Below are positions 49,527-60,919 of a stretch of 64,000 nucleotides of DNA, in pieces (position 1 is the stretch's first letter; each line of letters starts with the position of its first letter). The stretch is taken from the NCBI GenBank assembly GCA_905182995.1, contig CAJJDP010000141.1, positions 15,156 to 79,155 on the forward strand, read 5' to 3'. The notes under the pieces are model-generated. The model had not been told where the DNA came from, did no database searches, and was given only the letters and a program-made list of their open reading frames with translations. The stretch comes from Paramecium octaurelia. Lineage: Eukaryota; Ciliophora; Oligohymenophorea; Peniculida; Parameciidae. The position numbers and the translations under genes were made by a program.

Positions 49527-51160
49527 ATGAAGCATAGAGCAGCTGCGAATAGTCTGAATCAGAAAGAGAATGAAAAATGCATAGGCAATCAATATTCATA
49601 CAAGTCAAGACCTCCTTTGTAATAGGATTTACTGATGAGCTTAAAGAATTAACAACTCAGAAATCTTGATGCCATCAGTTAGATTCTATAATCCAAAATT
49701 TGTAAAGTTGAAAAACGTGATAATGTTGAATACTTCAAATTCGACTTCAAAAAATAACAGAATATCTGTGATAGAGTTAAGTTTCTTAGTAATTAACCTG
49801 ACGATGATATCAATAAAACTGAGATTTTTAAAGCTCAGTATAAGGTTGGCAGTCGCATAGGCCAAGGAGCTTATGCCTCTGTCAGAGTGGCGATTTAAAT
49901 TGAAACTGGCACTAAAGTGGCTATCAAAATATACGAGAAATCTAAAATACGCGATTTACAGCGTCGCAAAGGAGTGCGTAGAGAAATAGAAATTCTTGAA
50001 AAATTGGATCATCCAAATATTGTCAAGATCCTCGACACATTGGAATCCAATAATCACGTCAATATTATTATAGAATATGTGAGTGGGAGTTCACTCCACC
50101 ATTTCATTCGAAAATAATAGGTATACTCTTTATATCAATATTATCAGGAACGCAGACTCGATGAAGACACTGCTAAAACTATATTTAAATAGATCCTTGA
50201 TGCTGTCTAATATTGTCACTCCAAAAATATTGCCCACAGAGATCTCAAATTAGAAAACATTCTACTAGAAGGCTAAACGCCAAAACTCATAGATTTTGGC
50301 TTCTCCACAGCCTTTCCCATTGAAAAGAAAGTCAAAATGTTCTGTGGTACCCCTAGTTATATGGCTCCAGAAATCGTCACCAGGTAAGAGTATCGAGGTG
50401 ATAAATCAGATGTTTGGGCCTTAGGAGTTGTCCTCTTCACTATGTTACAAGGAGTCTTCCCATTCAAAGGAGATACCGATGCAGAACTCTATTCTAAGAT
50501 TCAATCAGGAGAATTCACTATCACTCATGACATTTCAAAGGAAGCCATCGCATTACTCTATGGAATGCTCACAACTGATCCTGATGAAAGACCCACTGTA
50601 ATTGAATTACTCAATTATCCATGGTTTAAGAAAAATGATTTAAATGAAGAGAAAGATGACATCAAAAAGAAACATAAATTACCTGAAGATTTAATTGAAG
50701 ATCTTAATACAATTACTAAAAATATGTCCTTCATTACCCCCACTAGTTAAATCAAATAATAATTTTGCTTTGATTTCTCACACCTAAAAAATTATTCCAA
50801 ACCCAGCACCAATAAGGTATACATTTAATCTATCAATAGGCCATCATTCCTAAGCCTTCCTACTTTACTACTACCAATGCCTAAGCTAAATCAAGAGAAC
50901 CCTAGTTTTTCAAAGTGGAAAAAATCTTAACTAAAAATGACAGGCACACTACAACTCATTCAAAGGAAAGACATCCTACTTTATCAAAAGAAAGATAATC
51001 CTCCTATAGTTTTGAATCTAGTAGAGGATTATCCCAGAAAAAGAATCCCCATCAGTTGACTGTCCATCCTAGTTTCATACCAAGTGAAAAGAGTTTTCAC
51101 TCTTTCAAAAGTCCTTAAATGGCTATGAATGATAAACGTTTCAATTTTTTTTATAATTGA
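49527..51160 (+). CDS. CAMK-type Ser/Thr protein kinase
   Basis: 527 residues after introns of 27 and 23 nt, exact closure. Kinase domain about residues 115-375: glycine loop IGQGAYASVRVA, VAIKIYEKS, catalytic loop HRDLKLENILL, DFGFSTAFP, GTPSYMAPEIVT, and DVWALGVVLFTMLQGVFPF. All catalytic residues are present. HRDLKLEN and the helix-F region place it with CAMK-group kinases near MARK/SNF1 or ciliate CDPK-like forms, but no EF-hands or KA1 domain follow. The 110-residue N-terminus is basic and the C-terminal 150 residues are Ser/Thr/Lys-rich and disordered. Confidence 0.9.
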
Positions 51161-51578
51161 CTTTTAATTGTGTAATAATGATTGTGTGAATGAATATTAA
51201 AAAAGCATTATAAAATAGATAAACAAATTAGATCATTCAGAAGTTATTTGATAACTCTCAGGCCACATAATACACTGATTTTAGCGGCCAGGAAATCCAC
51301 ATAAAAAATTCTATTTATATTGAGGATCTATACCTTTGTAAATATTGGTTCAATTGGAATGATATTGGAAGATGGTCCCCATTAAAAGATACTAGTAAAA
51401 GGACTATAGTATGAATAAAATGAAAAATGGTTGTCTCCTGGGGTATATTCTGGGGAAGTCTAATTTTTAATTTCTTGCCCCTGAGGGTATTGGAACTTAA
51501 ATTTTTCTATTTTTATTTTATTTGTTGTAAAAATAGCTTTCTTTTGTATAATATTCTCGATTATTTTTGATTATCTTT
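51161..51578. other. spacer between convergent genes
   Basis: 418 bp. A GC-richer patch at about 51265-51300 and a G/T-rich stretch near 51430-51490 stand out from the AT background, but no frame reads as protein and no RNA fold was recognised. Confidence 0.4.
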
Positions 51579-52383
51579 TCAAGTTTTATGAGAGTTTAAG
51601 AGATCTCTTTTGTTTTATCTTCTTAAGCTTAACCTTCTCTGCCTATTTAGTAATCTTTTTCTTTAAATAAATATCGCTAGAATAATGAGATCAAATTACT
51701 TTTGCTTGCCAAGGTAGTTCATAACTAATTTAACTTATTCTATTGTTTAGTCATCAACTTTAACACCAACTTGAATATTTTTATTGTTTCGAATTAACTA
51801 CTTAAACAGAACCTTCATCTCTTGCTCTATTTTTAAAATTTTATCATTTTCTTCCTCGACATGACAATATATGCTAGAAATTAATAGTGGCTGTATTCTG
51901 GCAATTATTATGGAGCCTATGTCATAAAAAACTAAATACTTTCGGTTGTTTAATATGCAGCTTTAATCAATCTACGAATGATTTTCTTAACATGAGCATA
52001 AAATTTGTTTTTTATGTCCTAATCAGTTCTTTTGTTCAACTATTCAGCAATATGTGTCTATGATTTGATAAAATAGGTACCCATTTATTGCCATGCACTT
52101 CTATTAAGTCAAATAGTTAATCTATTTCATTTTCAGTTAGATCAGCCTTGTTATAAGCACTATCCAGATGATTTGAAAACCTTTCTCTACATGCTTTCGT
52201 ATTCCTATTAAATCCATTCTATTTTAAGTGTTATGAAATTATCTTCCAAGCAAGCCTTTCATTTTGGTATTTTTTCACCAATTTTCTTAAAAGCTGGTCT
52301 TCCTTTTTATAACTTTACAAAAATACTTCACTGGTCCAAGGATTTCGTTTCTATTTAATTTACAAAGGGAGTTACTTCACCAT
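51579..52383 (-). CDS. Myb (two SANT/HTH repeats) DNA-binding protein
   Basis: 252 residues after two 23-nt introns, exact closure. Starts MVKQLPLQIKQKRNPWTSEV. First repeat: NPWTSEVFLQSYKKEDQ to AWKIISQHLKQNGFN then CRERFSNHL. Second repeat: ADLTENEIDQLFDLIEVHGN, then KWTHIAEQLNKRTDQDIKNK and FYAHVKKIIRRL, which is a textbook Myb R3 recognition helix (RTDxDIKNxF) recovered only after splicing. Function: transcription factor. The C-terminal 110 residues hold a coiled, basic region. Further 5' exons in the 52384-52540 region cannot be excluded. Confidence 0.88.
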
Positions 52384-52904
52384 AAAAAATTATAAAATAT
52401 ATCTAATTTAAGAATTATTGTTTACATACTTGTACAGAAACTTTCGATTCTATCTAATGAATACCAAAGTAAGTAATTTCTTTATTTAATAAAACAATAA
52501 GTCATCTTCCTTAAAACTTACTAAAATTCAACATTATATTAAATTTCAATAATTGCAAAAAATGGAAGTTTCAAATATTTCTTTTAATAAATTTTTGAAA
52601 GAGAATATTGTGTAAAATCAACTTTCTCTTAAATTCTTGCTATAATAGGTATAGAGATGTACATCTAATTCATTAAAACAGTACTCTGATTACCATACAA
52701 ATTTTGAATGTATTTGTAAGGAGAGTTTATGTAAATGATAATTTGAGTATACTTTCTTAAAACGTATTTGAATTCACTATTTATATTCTAATGATTACAA
52801 AATAAGCCAGGCAAGTTTATTATTTGAAAAGTTATTATAAAAATAAATAATTAGTTCTGATTTTTGGATTATTAATTTAATAAAGAATTTTATAAAACTC
52901 ATTC
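52384..52904. promoter_or_regulatory. 521-bp divergent spacer, no gene seen
   Basis: Lies between the divergent Myb and eIF6 start codons. Extremely AT-rich. A short direct run of ATG- and GT/AG-like signals near 52490-52540 could be an untracked 5' exon of the Myb gene. No RNA gene was seen. Confidence 0.35.
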
Positions 52905-53721
52905 ATGGCAAATAGATGTTAATTTGAAAACTCCAATGATATTGGTGTTTTTTCTAAACTTACAAACGCATATTGTCTTGTTGCACTTGGAGGAAGTGAA
53001 AATTTCTACTCGGTGTTTGAATCTGAACTTGGATTAAGTATGCCAGTCATCCATTGTTCAATTGGAGGCACAAGAATTATCGGAAGATTGACTGCAGGTA
53101 TCGTATATTATTTAAATGAAAACAGGAAATAAAAATGGATTATTGGTACCAAATACATGCACTGATTAAGAACTCAAGTAAATTAGAAATTCATTGCCAG
53201 ATGAAGTTAAAGTAAATATGTAAATTAATATTATAGGTTAAAAGAGTTGAAGAGAAATTATCTGCTTTAGGTAATTGCGTGGCTTGTAATGACTATGTTG
53301 CTTTGATTCATTCTGACTTGGACAAAGAGACAGAGGAAATCATTGCTGATACTTTGGGAGTTGAAGTGTTCAGAACAACTGTGGCTTAGTAGGTTTTGGT
53401 TGGAACTTATTGTTGCTTTAATAATTAAGGAGGATTGGTGCATCCATTGACAACAGTAGAAGAATTAGATGAATTAGCCAATTTATTGCAAATACCATTG
53501 TGTGCTGGTACTGTGAACAGAGGTAGTGATATCATAGCATCTGGTCTTGTTGTTAATGACATTGCTGCTTTTTGTGGTACAAATTGAATTTAAACTTCAT
53601 AGGTTTGGATACAACATCCACAGAAATCACAGTTATTGAAAAGATCTTCAAATTGTAAGATAAAAATAAGTAAAATATGGAAGTGTAAATTCGTTAAGAT
53701 ATGATGCAAGAGTTGGAATGA
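52905..53721 (+). CDS. EIF6: translation initiation factor 6 (eIF6)
   Basis: 245 residues after introns of 28, 25 and 26 nt, exact closure and the family's constant length. Begins [20 protein letters not shown], then [20 protein letters not shown]. Further blocks: [57 protein letters not shown] and [17 protein letters not shown]. Function: binds the 60S subunit, acts in its biogenesis and stops early joining to 40S. All five pseudo-repeats are present. Confidence 0.96.
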
Positions 53722-53757
53722 TCGAATAATTATGTTGATTAATGTTATATATATATA

Positions 53758-54721
53758 TCATTTATTATCAACATTATCTGTTGAATCCTAATCATTATTG
53801 ATCATGCAATGATATTTATTGAATTCTGATCTGATGAACTCTACTTTTTGATTTAATTCACCATAATTTTCAGTTTCATCTTTTTTCATCTCAGCTTGAA
53901 AATTCTAAGCCTTATTACACAAAGCCAAAATATCCTACAGATACTATTATTAACTCTTTTTCTTCTAAATCCCAGATTTTTGATAAGCCTGTGGAGAACA
54001 TTAAACTAATGGAAATAAAATAAAACTCTAATTTTATCTTTGTGGAGAGTTGATTTTACTTGTCTTATCTTAAGAATATGAATTTTTGTGCAGTTTGCTC
54101 TTTTGATGATTTGGTTATTCATCTTAAGGGATGCCGATTTTTTTATAATATTTTTTGAATCTCATATAGAAAGGATCCATTTTAATTCCAACTGGTTTTG
54201 GTGTAGTTTCTACAGGGGATTATTATGGAGATTTGATATCCTCAATTCTTAGGTCTATTGATTATCTTCTAGTTAAAAACTTAGTATTAGTTTTTTTTAG
54301 TTTTTGAGGATTTGGAAAGAGTTCACTTGAGGACTGTCTTAGAATATGAGATTCATTTGGTTTTCCCAAACTAATTCTGGATTTCTCTAAGATGTTCCTG
54401 CAATTTTTTGATAAAATGCTCCATTTTTCTTCTCTTATTTCATCCAACTATACTGGAGGCTCTAAATCTATCTTCTAGAAAGCATTTAAGTAAGTTAGTT
54501 ATGGTTTAGTTTGAGGTTGGTGATAGTCAACTTTGTGAAGAGGAGCCTATAATTTCTCATCATTCTTGGTCTTCATCATATACTTAACAACTCCTGGAGC
54601 TAAATCAGCCTTGATTGTCTTTATTTTGATGTCTAATTTTTCCCTTCTTAACTAATGAATTTATCATAGATACTTATTCGGGACTTTTATGCATCTAAGA
54701 GTTATCAAAGTTTAATTACAT
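53758..54721 (-). CDS. unidentified 313-residue protein
   Basis: Exact closure with one 22-nt intron near the 5' end. Basic, Ser/Lys/Gln-rich, mostly disordered, with short conserved-looking boxes: LRREKLDIKIKTIKADLAPG, HILRQSSSELFPNP, KPVGIKMDPFYMRFKKYYKK and a helical C-terminus (LQDILALCNKAQNFQAEMKK). Start MQLNFDNSQMHKSPEQ. No family was recognised. It is convergent with eIF6, 36 bp apart. Confidence 0.7.
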
Positions 54722-55399
54722 TATTTTAATAATATATGTGTTAAATAATTAATGTTTATTTTCCATTTGGTCTCAGGGCAATCCAAGGTTCTTAAAGTAT
54801 AAAACATGGTTTATTAATATACTCTTGTACATTGATATCTCAGAAAGAATGGATTAATTAATAAATCAACGACTTTACAATTTGGCCCTTTTGTGGAATA
54901 TAATTTGGTATTTTTAAGTGAGATTGTGCTTACTTTTTGAATTCGGTTAGAGATGGTCTAGTAATTTATATTGAGAATGACTTTGTGTGGATACTTTGAA
55001 TGTGGAAGGCCAAAATAATTATTATAATAATAAAATTTCCTATTAATTTCCGATGGAAATGCAGAATCTATATTAATCAGTAATCAAGAAAAAATTATTA
55101 ATTTTATATTAATTTGAGATATTTAAACAAAAATTATAATTCGATGCATTTTAAAAAATATAGACATCGATAAAGATTGAATAATGAAGAAATAAATTTG
55201 GATTAAGATTTGGTATGATGTTATGAGGTAGATTATTTTGTGGTATCCTGATTTGGAGTGCACGTTGACATTTTGGGAATAGTGTAGACAATGTGCAATA
55301 TTCCATTTACAATAAATTAAATTAAGATTTTAGCAGATTATAATAAATAAATTCATACGTAGTTAGTATAGGGAATTTAAAATAATAATATACAGGTAA
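54722..55399. promoter_or_regulatory. 678-bp divergent spacer, no gene seen
   Basis: The spacer lies between the divergent gene at 53758-54721 and the MARCH gene. Short plus-strand frames near 55185-55330 open from an ATG but do not read as protein. No tRNA, repeat or telomeric signal was found. Confidence 0.4.
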
Positions 55400-56368
55400 A
55401 TGAACATTTCTGAGGCTAGAACAGTTGGTTAATCGCCACCTCAAAAATTCTCGAAGTTAAACCAATCTTAATAATTAATTCCTGAAGAATGTCTCCCTCC
55501 AACTCTTCAGAGTCTCAATCTTTCTCCTAGAAGGGATGTTTATAAAAAAGGAATCAAGAAAACATATAAAATGAAAGTAACCCTTATTACTAACTCACAA
55601 TTTAGGATAATGAGAGGAAGAAGATGGTATGGTGTAATATATATGTGAATGAAATGGATCCAATCTAATTGGCTAGGTCAAAAAAAGGAAGTATGAAAAT
55701 TTTAATACTTGTTTAGAGTAGTGTCGTATTTGCTCGATGGAGGAAGAAACATCAAAATTCGTATATCCATGTATGTGTAGTGGAACAGCAAAATATGTGC
55801 ACGAGGAGTGCCTCAAAAATTGGATTCTTTTAAAGAATGGAGTTGAAAAGGTTTATAAAAATGATGTAAGCAAATTATTTATATAATGTATCAGATTAAA
55901 TGTGAAGTTTGCTAACATAAGATATCTATGAAGGTTCACTTTCAAGAGGAAGTACACCCATCGATATTTTAAGAGGTGCCTAAGCATTAAAAAGCCTGTT
56001 GGCTTATATTAATCTTTATAATTTTATTATAGATAGCTGGAGCTGTTATATTGGGAGTCTTGGTTGGCTTTTCCAATGTCGGTTTAGCTGCAGCTATTAC
56101 TTTATTGGGGGTTATTTCAATCGTGTTAATAATTTATCTTGTTGCGAAGGTTATGCACAGTTTAACAGTTGAAACTATTGTTTAATGGGTGTTTCAAAAT
56201 TACCAAAAAGAATATAGTCCCGAAAAGATTGGAACTATTATCAACATCCCCCCATAATCTGTATTAAATACAAGTCCAAGGAGTCCCAGACAAAGAAGAA
56301 AATCCTGTGTGCCACAATTCTCTGGGCTTTAAATAATATAATTTGACTAATATCCCTCAGATGCTTGA
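55400..56368 (+). CDS. MARCH-type (RINGv) E3 ubiquitin ligase
   Basis: 294 residues after introns of 29, 26 and 29 nt, exact closure. RING-CH domain: QCRICSMEEETSKFVYPCMC, SGTAKYVHEECLKNW, IKCEVCQH, the C4HC3 order with a Cys in position 4 and His in 5. Two membrane helices follow (ACWLILIFIILLQIAGAVIL and AAAITLLGVISIVLIIYLV). Function: membrane-bound E3 acting on membrane proteins. The C-terminal tail is Ser/Arg-rich. The last 112 bp of the coding sequence lie inside the duplicated segment. Confidence 0.92.
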
Positions 56369-56603
56369 ACATCTGACATACGACTATTTAAACTATATAA
56401 ATATGTACTCATCATTTTATAATAATATCCAAGATATTCTATATTGTCTAACTTCATTTTTGCATTAAAAATTTTGTCGGAATTATAATATATTTGTGAA
56501 CGAATATTATTATACACAATTGTTAATCATTTAATAAGTCTTCATCTACCATCATTTATTAATCATTCTTTTAATTATTAGGAGTACTTCTGATCCCTAT
56601 CAT

Positions 56604-56837
56604 TCATACTCTTCTTATGACACTTATCATTCTTCTGTTCAAATGATTAGAAATCTATTCCCATTCAATTTGTGCCTTGAAAAAATGCTAAATCACTTTG
56701 CAATTCTCAAAATTCCAATAATAGGTTGGCAACTTCAATTTTTAATTAGAAATATTGATTAATTTGGAGCAATTATTTGAATATTTCAAGATGGTTGACT
56801 CCATCAAATCTTACATCATCTAATTAATAAAATTCAT
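56604..56837 (-). CDS. possible small unidentified protein, copy 1
   Basis: A 77-residue frame (MNFINQMMQDLMESTILKYS..., later NISNQKLKLPTYYWNFENCK) reads moderately like protein and ends at TGA 56604-56606. An alternative 3' splice with a 23-nt intron is possible. The identical copy lies at 57948-58181. Expression and start are unproven. Confidence 0.4.
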
Positions 56838-57192
56838 ATAATTCAGAAGATGAAAATTTTGAGAATGATCATTGTAAAGTGAACAACAACATGAGAAGTA
56901 TTTTATTCTGGTCAAACATAATTGGATAAAGAATTATAAATTAATAAAATTAAAGTGTGGATTTTAATTGATCTTTATTTAATTTTGATGAATATTATAT
57001 GTCATTCGATATATTCATCATCTGCAACAACTACTTTATAATATACAAAACTGCTTGCTACTAAGGATATTCAACTCAATTGTTAGACTTACTTATTCAT
57101 TTTATATTAAATAAGTCAGAATTAATTTGAATTATTAAGGAAATAAATAATTAAAAATTATAAATATTTAAAACACAACTAAAAAGAAATTA

Positions 57193-57599
57193 ATGGCGAG
57201 TGACCTCAAAACTTATTTCCTAAAACTTTCCTTCAAAAATTAATTGTATCTATTTATGTAATTAAAAAACTATTATTTAGGATTTCAGCGACTATTATAA
57301 TTAGCAATAGTGAATTCTTTTAAGGAAAGAAAATACTTTAATTTTAAAGAAATATCAACATAAAAAGTAATCTGGATAAGATAGATGTAAATCAAAAAAG
57401 ATCGAAATTGTCAGAGTTGAGGAAAATATAGGAATCAAATAATTCAAAGATAGAGTAAATTCTTAGCGGAAGAAATCATAAAGAAAATAATTCAGACTTC
57501 TGAATAGAGGGATATTATTTCTTAAGGACTGAGATACAGATTAAATAGATATAATTATTTAAAAAATTGTACTACTTGTAATTTAAAAGTGTAATATCC
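57193..57599 (+). CDS. truncated copy of the gene at 58537
   Basis: Identical to 58537-58943 and cut off by the N at 57600. It begins MASDLKTYFLKLSFKNQLYL. If the duplication is an assembly artefact, this entry is not a separate gene. Confidence 0.5.
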
Positions 57600-57600
57600 N
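57600..57600. other. single-base assembly gap (N)
   Basis: The only N in the window. It falls exactly at the junction of the two identical copies, so its true length is unknown and may be negative (an overlap). Confidence 0.95.
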
Positions 57601-57712
57601 ATCTGTATTAAATACAAGTCCAAGGAGTCCCAGACAAAGAAGAAAATCCTGTGTGCCACAATTCTCTGGGCTTTAAATAATATAATTTGACTAATATCCC
57701 TCAGATGCTTGA
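57601..57712 (+). other. second copy of the MARCH gene 3' end
   Basis: Repeats 56257-56368, the last 37 codons and stop of the MARCH gene, with no 5' part. It has no start codon or promoter, so it is not a gene in its own right. Confidence 0.85.
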
Positions 57713-57947
57713 ACATCTGACATACGACTATTTAAACTATATAAATATGTACTCATCATTTTATAATAATATCCAAGATATTCTATATTGTCTAACTTCA
57801 TTTTTGCATTAAAAATTTTGTCGGAATTATAATATATTTGTGAACGAATATTATTATACACAATTGTTAATCATTTAATAAGTCTTCATCTACCATCATT
57901 TATTAATCATTCTTTTAATTATTAGGAGTACTTCTGATCCCTATCAT

Positions 57948-58181
57948 TCATACTCTTCTTATGACACTTATCATTCTTCTGTTCAAATGATTAGAAATCT
58001 ATTCCCATTCAATTTGTGCCTTGAAAAAATGCTAAATCACTTTGCAATTCTCAAAATTCCAATAATAGGTTGGCAACTTCAATTTTTAATTAGAAATATT
58101 GATTAATTTGGAGCAATTATTTGAATATTTCAAGATGGTTGACTCCATCAAATCTTACATCATCTAATTAATAAAATTCAT
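57948..58181 (-). CDS. possible small unidentified protein, copy 2
   Basis: Exact duplicate of the 77-residue frame at 56604-56837. The same doubts apply. Confidence 0.35.
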
Positions 58182-58536
58182 ATAATTCAGAAGATGAAAA
58201 TTTTGAGAATGATCATTGTAAAGTGAACAACAACATGAGAAGTATTTTATTCTGGTCAAACATAATTGGATAAAGAATTATAAATTAATAAAATTAAAGT
58301 GTGGATTTTAATTGATCTTTATTTAATTTTGATGAATATTATATGTCATTCGATATATTCATCATCTGCAACAACTACTTTATAATATACAAAACTGCTT
58401 GCTACTAAGGATATTCAACTCAATTGTTAGACTTACTTATTCATTTTATATTAAATAAGTCAGAATTAATTTGAATTATTAAGGAAATAAATAATTAAAA
58501 ATTATAAATATTTAAAACACAACTAAAAAGAAATTA

Positions 58537-59705
58537 ATGGCGAGTGACCTCAAAACTTATTTCCTAAAACTTTCCTTCAAAAATTAATTGTATCTATTTA
58601 TGTAATTAAAAAACTATTATTTAGGATTTCAGCGACTATTATAATTAGCAATAGTGAATTCTTTTAAGGAAAGAAAATACTTTAATTTTAAAGAAATATC
58701 AACATAAAAAGTAATCTGGATAAGATAGATGTAAATCAAAAAAGATCGAAATTGTCAGAGTTGAGGAAAATATAGGAATCAAATAATTCAAAGATAGAGT
58801 AAATTCTTAGCGGAAGAAATCATAAAGAAAATAATTCAGACTTCTGAATAGAGGGATATTATTTCTTAAGGACTGAGATACAGATTAAATAGATATAATT
58901 ATTTAAAAAATTGTACTACTTGTAATTTAAAAGTGTAATATCCTGCATTTAATAATAGTACAAAGAAAATGACTTTAATTATTTGAATACTTGTCATAAA
59001 AATCATCCAGAAATCTCAAACCAGCCCAAAATATAACAAACTATATACAAGACTAGTGTTAATATTTAATCAAAGAACCTCAACTCACCATAGTCAAATA
59101 GAAATTAAAATTTTTATTCAAATCGTTCCCAAACATAACCTTAGAAGATATAATTCAAAAGTTTATTTCTGATTTTGTGACTAAACATTAGCAGAATCAA
59201 AATCTTTTAAGAATTCCTTGATGCTTTAATTTAAATATTAGATTATTACAATGAATAATATGAGTGATAATTTTTATTAGGTGATTCATAAAAAATTTGA
59301 GCATTATTGATTTAGATTATTTGAAGAAAGATCTTGATTTACTGTTTGAATACACAAGCAGTTAAGATTAACCTTAGAGTGCAAATAAACCATTCAACAA
59401 GAACAAGGGATGTTAATAATTGAATAAAATTATTTTTGAATTTTTGTATAAAACAGAAGCAAAAGAATAAATCACCAAAAGGTCCACTCAAAAATTAATT
59501 TAATAATACAAATTTAGGCCTTAAGTGATGAGAAAGATTACATTTTTACTGATTCGCCTATAGTAATCAACATATTAGTTATTATTATTGGATTCTTGTT
59601 AAATGATTAAGATATCATCGCATTAAAGAAATTATTTAGAAACCTGAAGTGGAAATCCAAGATTTAGATGAATTCTTGAGAACTTTGATTATTTGTATTA
59701 GTTGA
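58537..59705 (+). CDS. unidentified Asn/Gln-rich protein, exon structure uncertain
   Basis: Runs from the ATG of MASDLKTYFLKLSF out of the duplicated segment. Protein-like exons include NLDKIDVNQKRSKLSELRKI, NDFNYLNTCHKNHPEISNQP, FIKNLSIIDLDYLKKDLDLL, TDSPIVINILVIIIGFLLND and a possible end at DLDEFLRTLIICIS. They lie in different frames and need several small introns, some of which I could not place with confidence. Composition is helical and low-complexity in part. No family was recognised. The fact that it is complete only here supports the artefact view of copy 1. Confidence 0.5.
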
Positions 59706-59784
59706 ACATATGTTTTTTGCATAAATATTTAGATTACCTATCAAATTGAATTATAGTTAATCAAAGATAAATCATATATATAAT

Positions 59785-60885
59785 TCATTATGGTTTTTTT
59801 ATGTTCTTGCTCTTTGGACCCATGGGAGTGAAATGGTTGGTGGAGCCTCTCCTATCAAGGAAGTTCTTGATCATTTCTGAACTAACTCTGGAGGACATTG
59901 AGCTGCCCACTCTATAAGGTGTAATGGAGCTCAATCTTCTTTTTAGCAATCTAACATTAAGTAAAAATAGTACTCTTATTATTATTTCTATTCATTCCTC
60001 TTCTTGACATTTAATTATTATGTTAGATTCTACCCTACTTTATCTCTTTAGGAACTCGGAGGAATCATATATGATCTATCCAATTACACTGGAGTTTCTC
60101 CTAATTCTCCCCAAGTCATCAAGGGAGTTTTCATATTTTGAGGAGCAGGGGAAAAGAGACCAAGCATATCATCATCTTCAAACCTTTGGGCTCCAACCAA
60201 ATTTGGAGTGCTTCCATAGAATACATTAACACCCTATGCATTTAAGCATTCTTGAAGTTTTCTCTTTTGAAGCTTTTAGTCTATTTGATTGATTGCAAAA
60301 TCTAAGGGTATATGATGATCAGAAAATCTTGTATTTTGAATTTCTACTTTTTGCAAATTCAAAGAGTTGTCGGTTTCTTTGAGTTCTTAGATTGCTGGTT
60401 GTAGTCTAAATAGCTTATATTCTTACCTTTCATTTCTGGGGTCCATTCTAAAATACAATGGATTCAAAGCCTTGTATTCATTTAATTGAATGTTGTTTTC
60501 TCTGTTGCCTTCAATCATATGCTATAATTTATCAGATTGAAGTGCGGCTTATTTAAGTTTATGCTATTCTTCCACTTAAAACATCCATGCATGCTTCTAA
60601 TACCATTAGTCGTCACCCTTCTTGATAATTTGATTTAAGGTAACATTTTCATCAGAAGTGTAGGTGCTGAGGAATTTGCTCAATGACATATTTTCATCTG
60701 GATTTCTAATTTCTGATTATTTAAAAATACTACCCATCCTCATTTCTCATTTTGTCTAGTTTATATAATTCCGGGTAATAGTCTCTCTTGATTATGATTT
60801 CCAACCTCCGCAAGTATTCCTCCTCAGGTAACACATTCCCTTCTACTCTCTGTATGGGTTTAGGCACAGGAAACTCATCATTCAT
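59785..60885 (-). CDS. ESS2/DGCR14-type splicing factor
   Basis: 349 residues after introns of 28 and 23 nt, exact closure. The N-terminus has the family signature VLPEEEYLRRLEIIIKRDYY then PELYKLDKM, followed after the first intron by SLSKFLSTYTSDENVTLNQI, the ES2 'ytSEDN' block, and later LNPLYFRMDP. Function: nuclear protein associated with the spliceosomal C complex; acts late in splicing. The family is usually 400-480 residues, so this form is compact. The C-terminus (HFTPMGPKSKN) is basic. Confidence 0.85.
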
Positions 60886-60919
60886 TTTTAATTTATATAT
60901 ATAGTATAATAATTATGGT

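Larger units (their letters stand above)
56257..58943. repeat. 1,343-bp perfect direct duplication around a single N
   Basis: Copy 1 is 56257-57599, copy 2 is 57601-58943, offset 1344. I compared them line by line and saw no difference. Position 57600 is the only ambiguous base. Copy 1 starts inside the MARCH gene and ends inside the gene that is complete only in copy 2. This is the pattern of two overlapping contig ends that were joined without being merged. Confidence 0.9.

Noticed and set aside
7401-56368. A ubiquitin 'gene cluster' (RBR ligase, E2-E1, proteasome alpha5, MARCH ligase)
   Set aside because: The genes are 10-25 kb apart on different strands among unrelated genes; chance is the simplest account.
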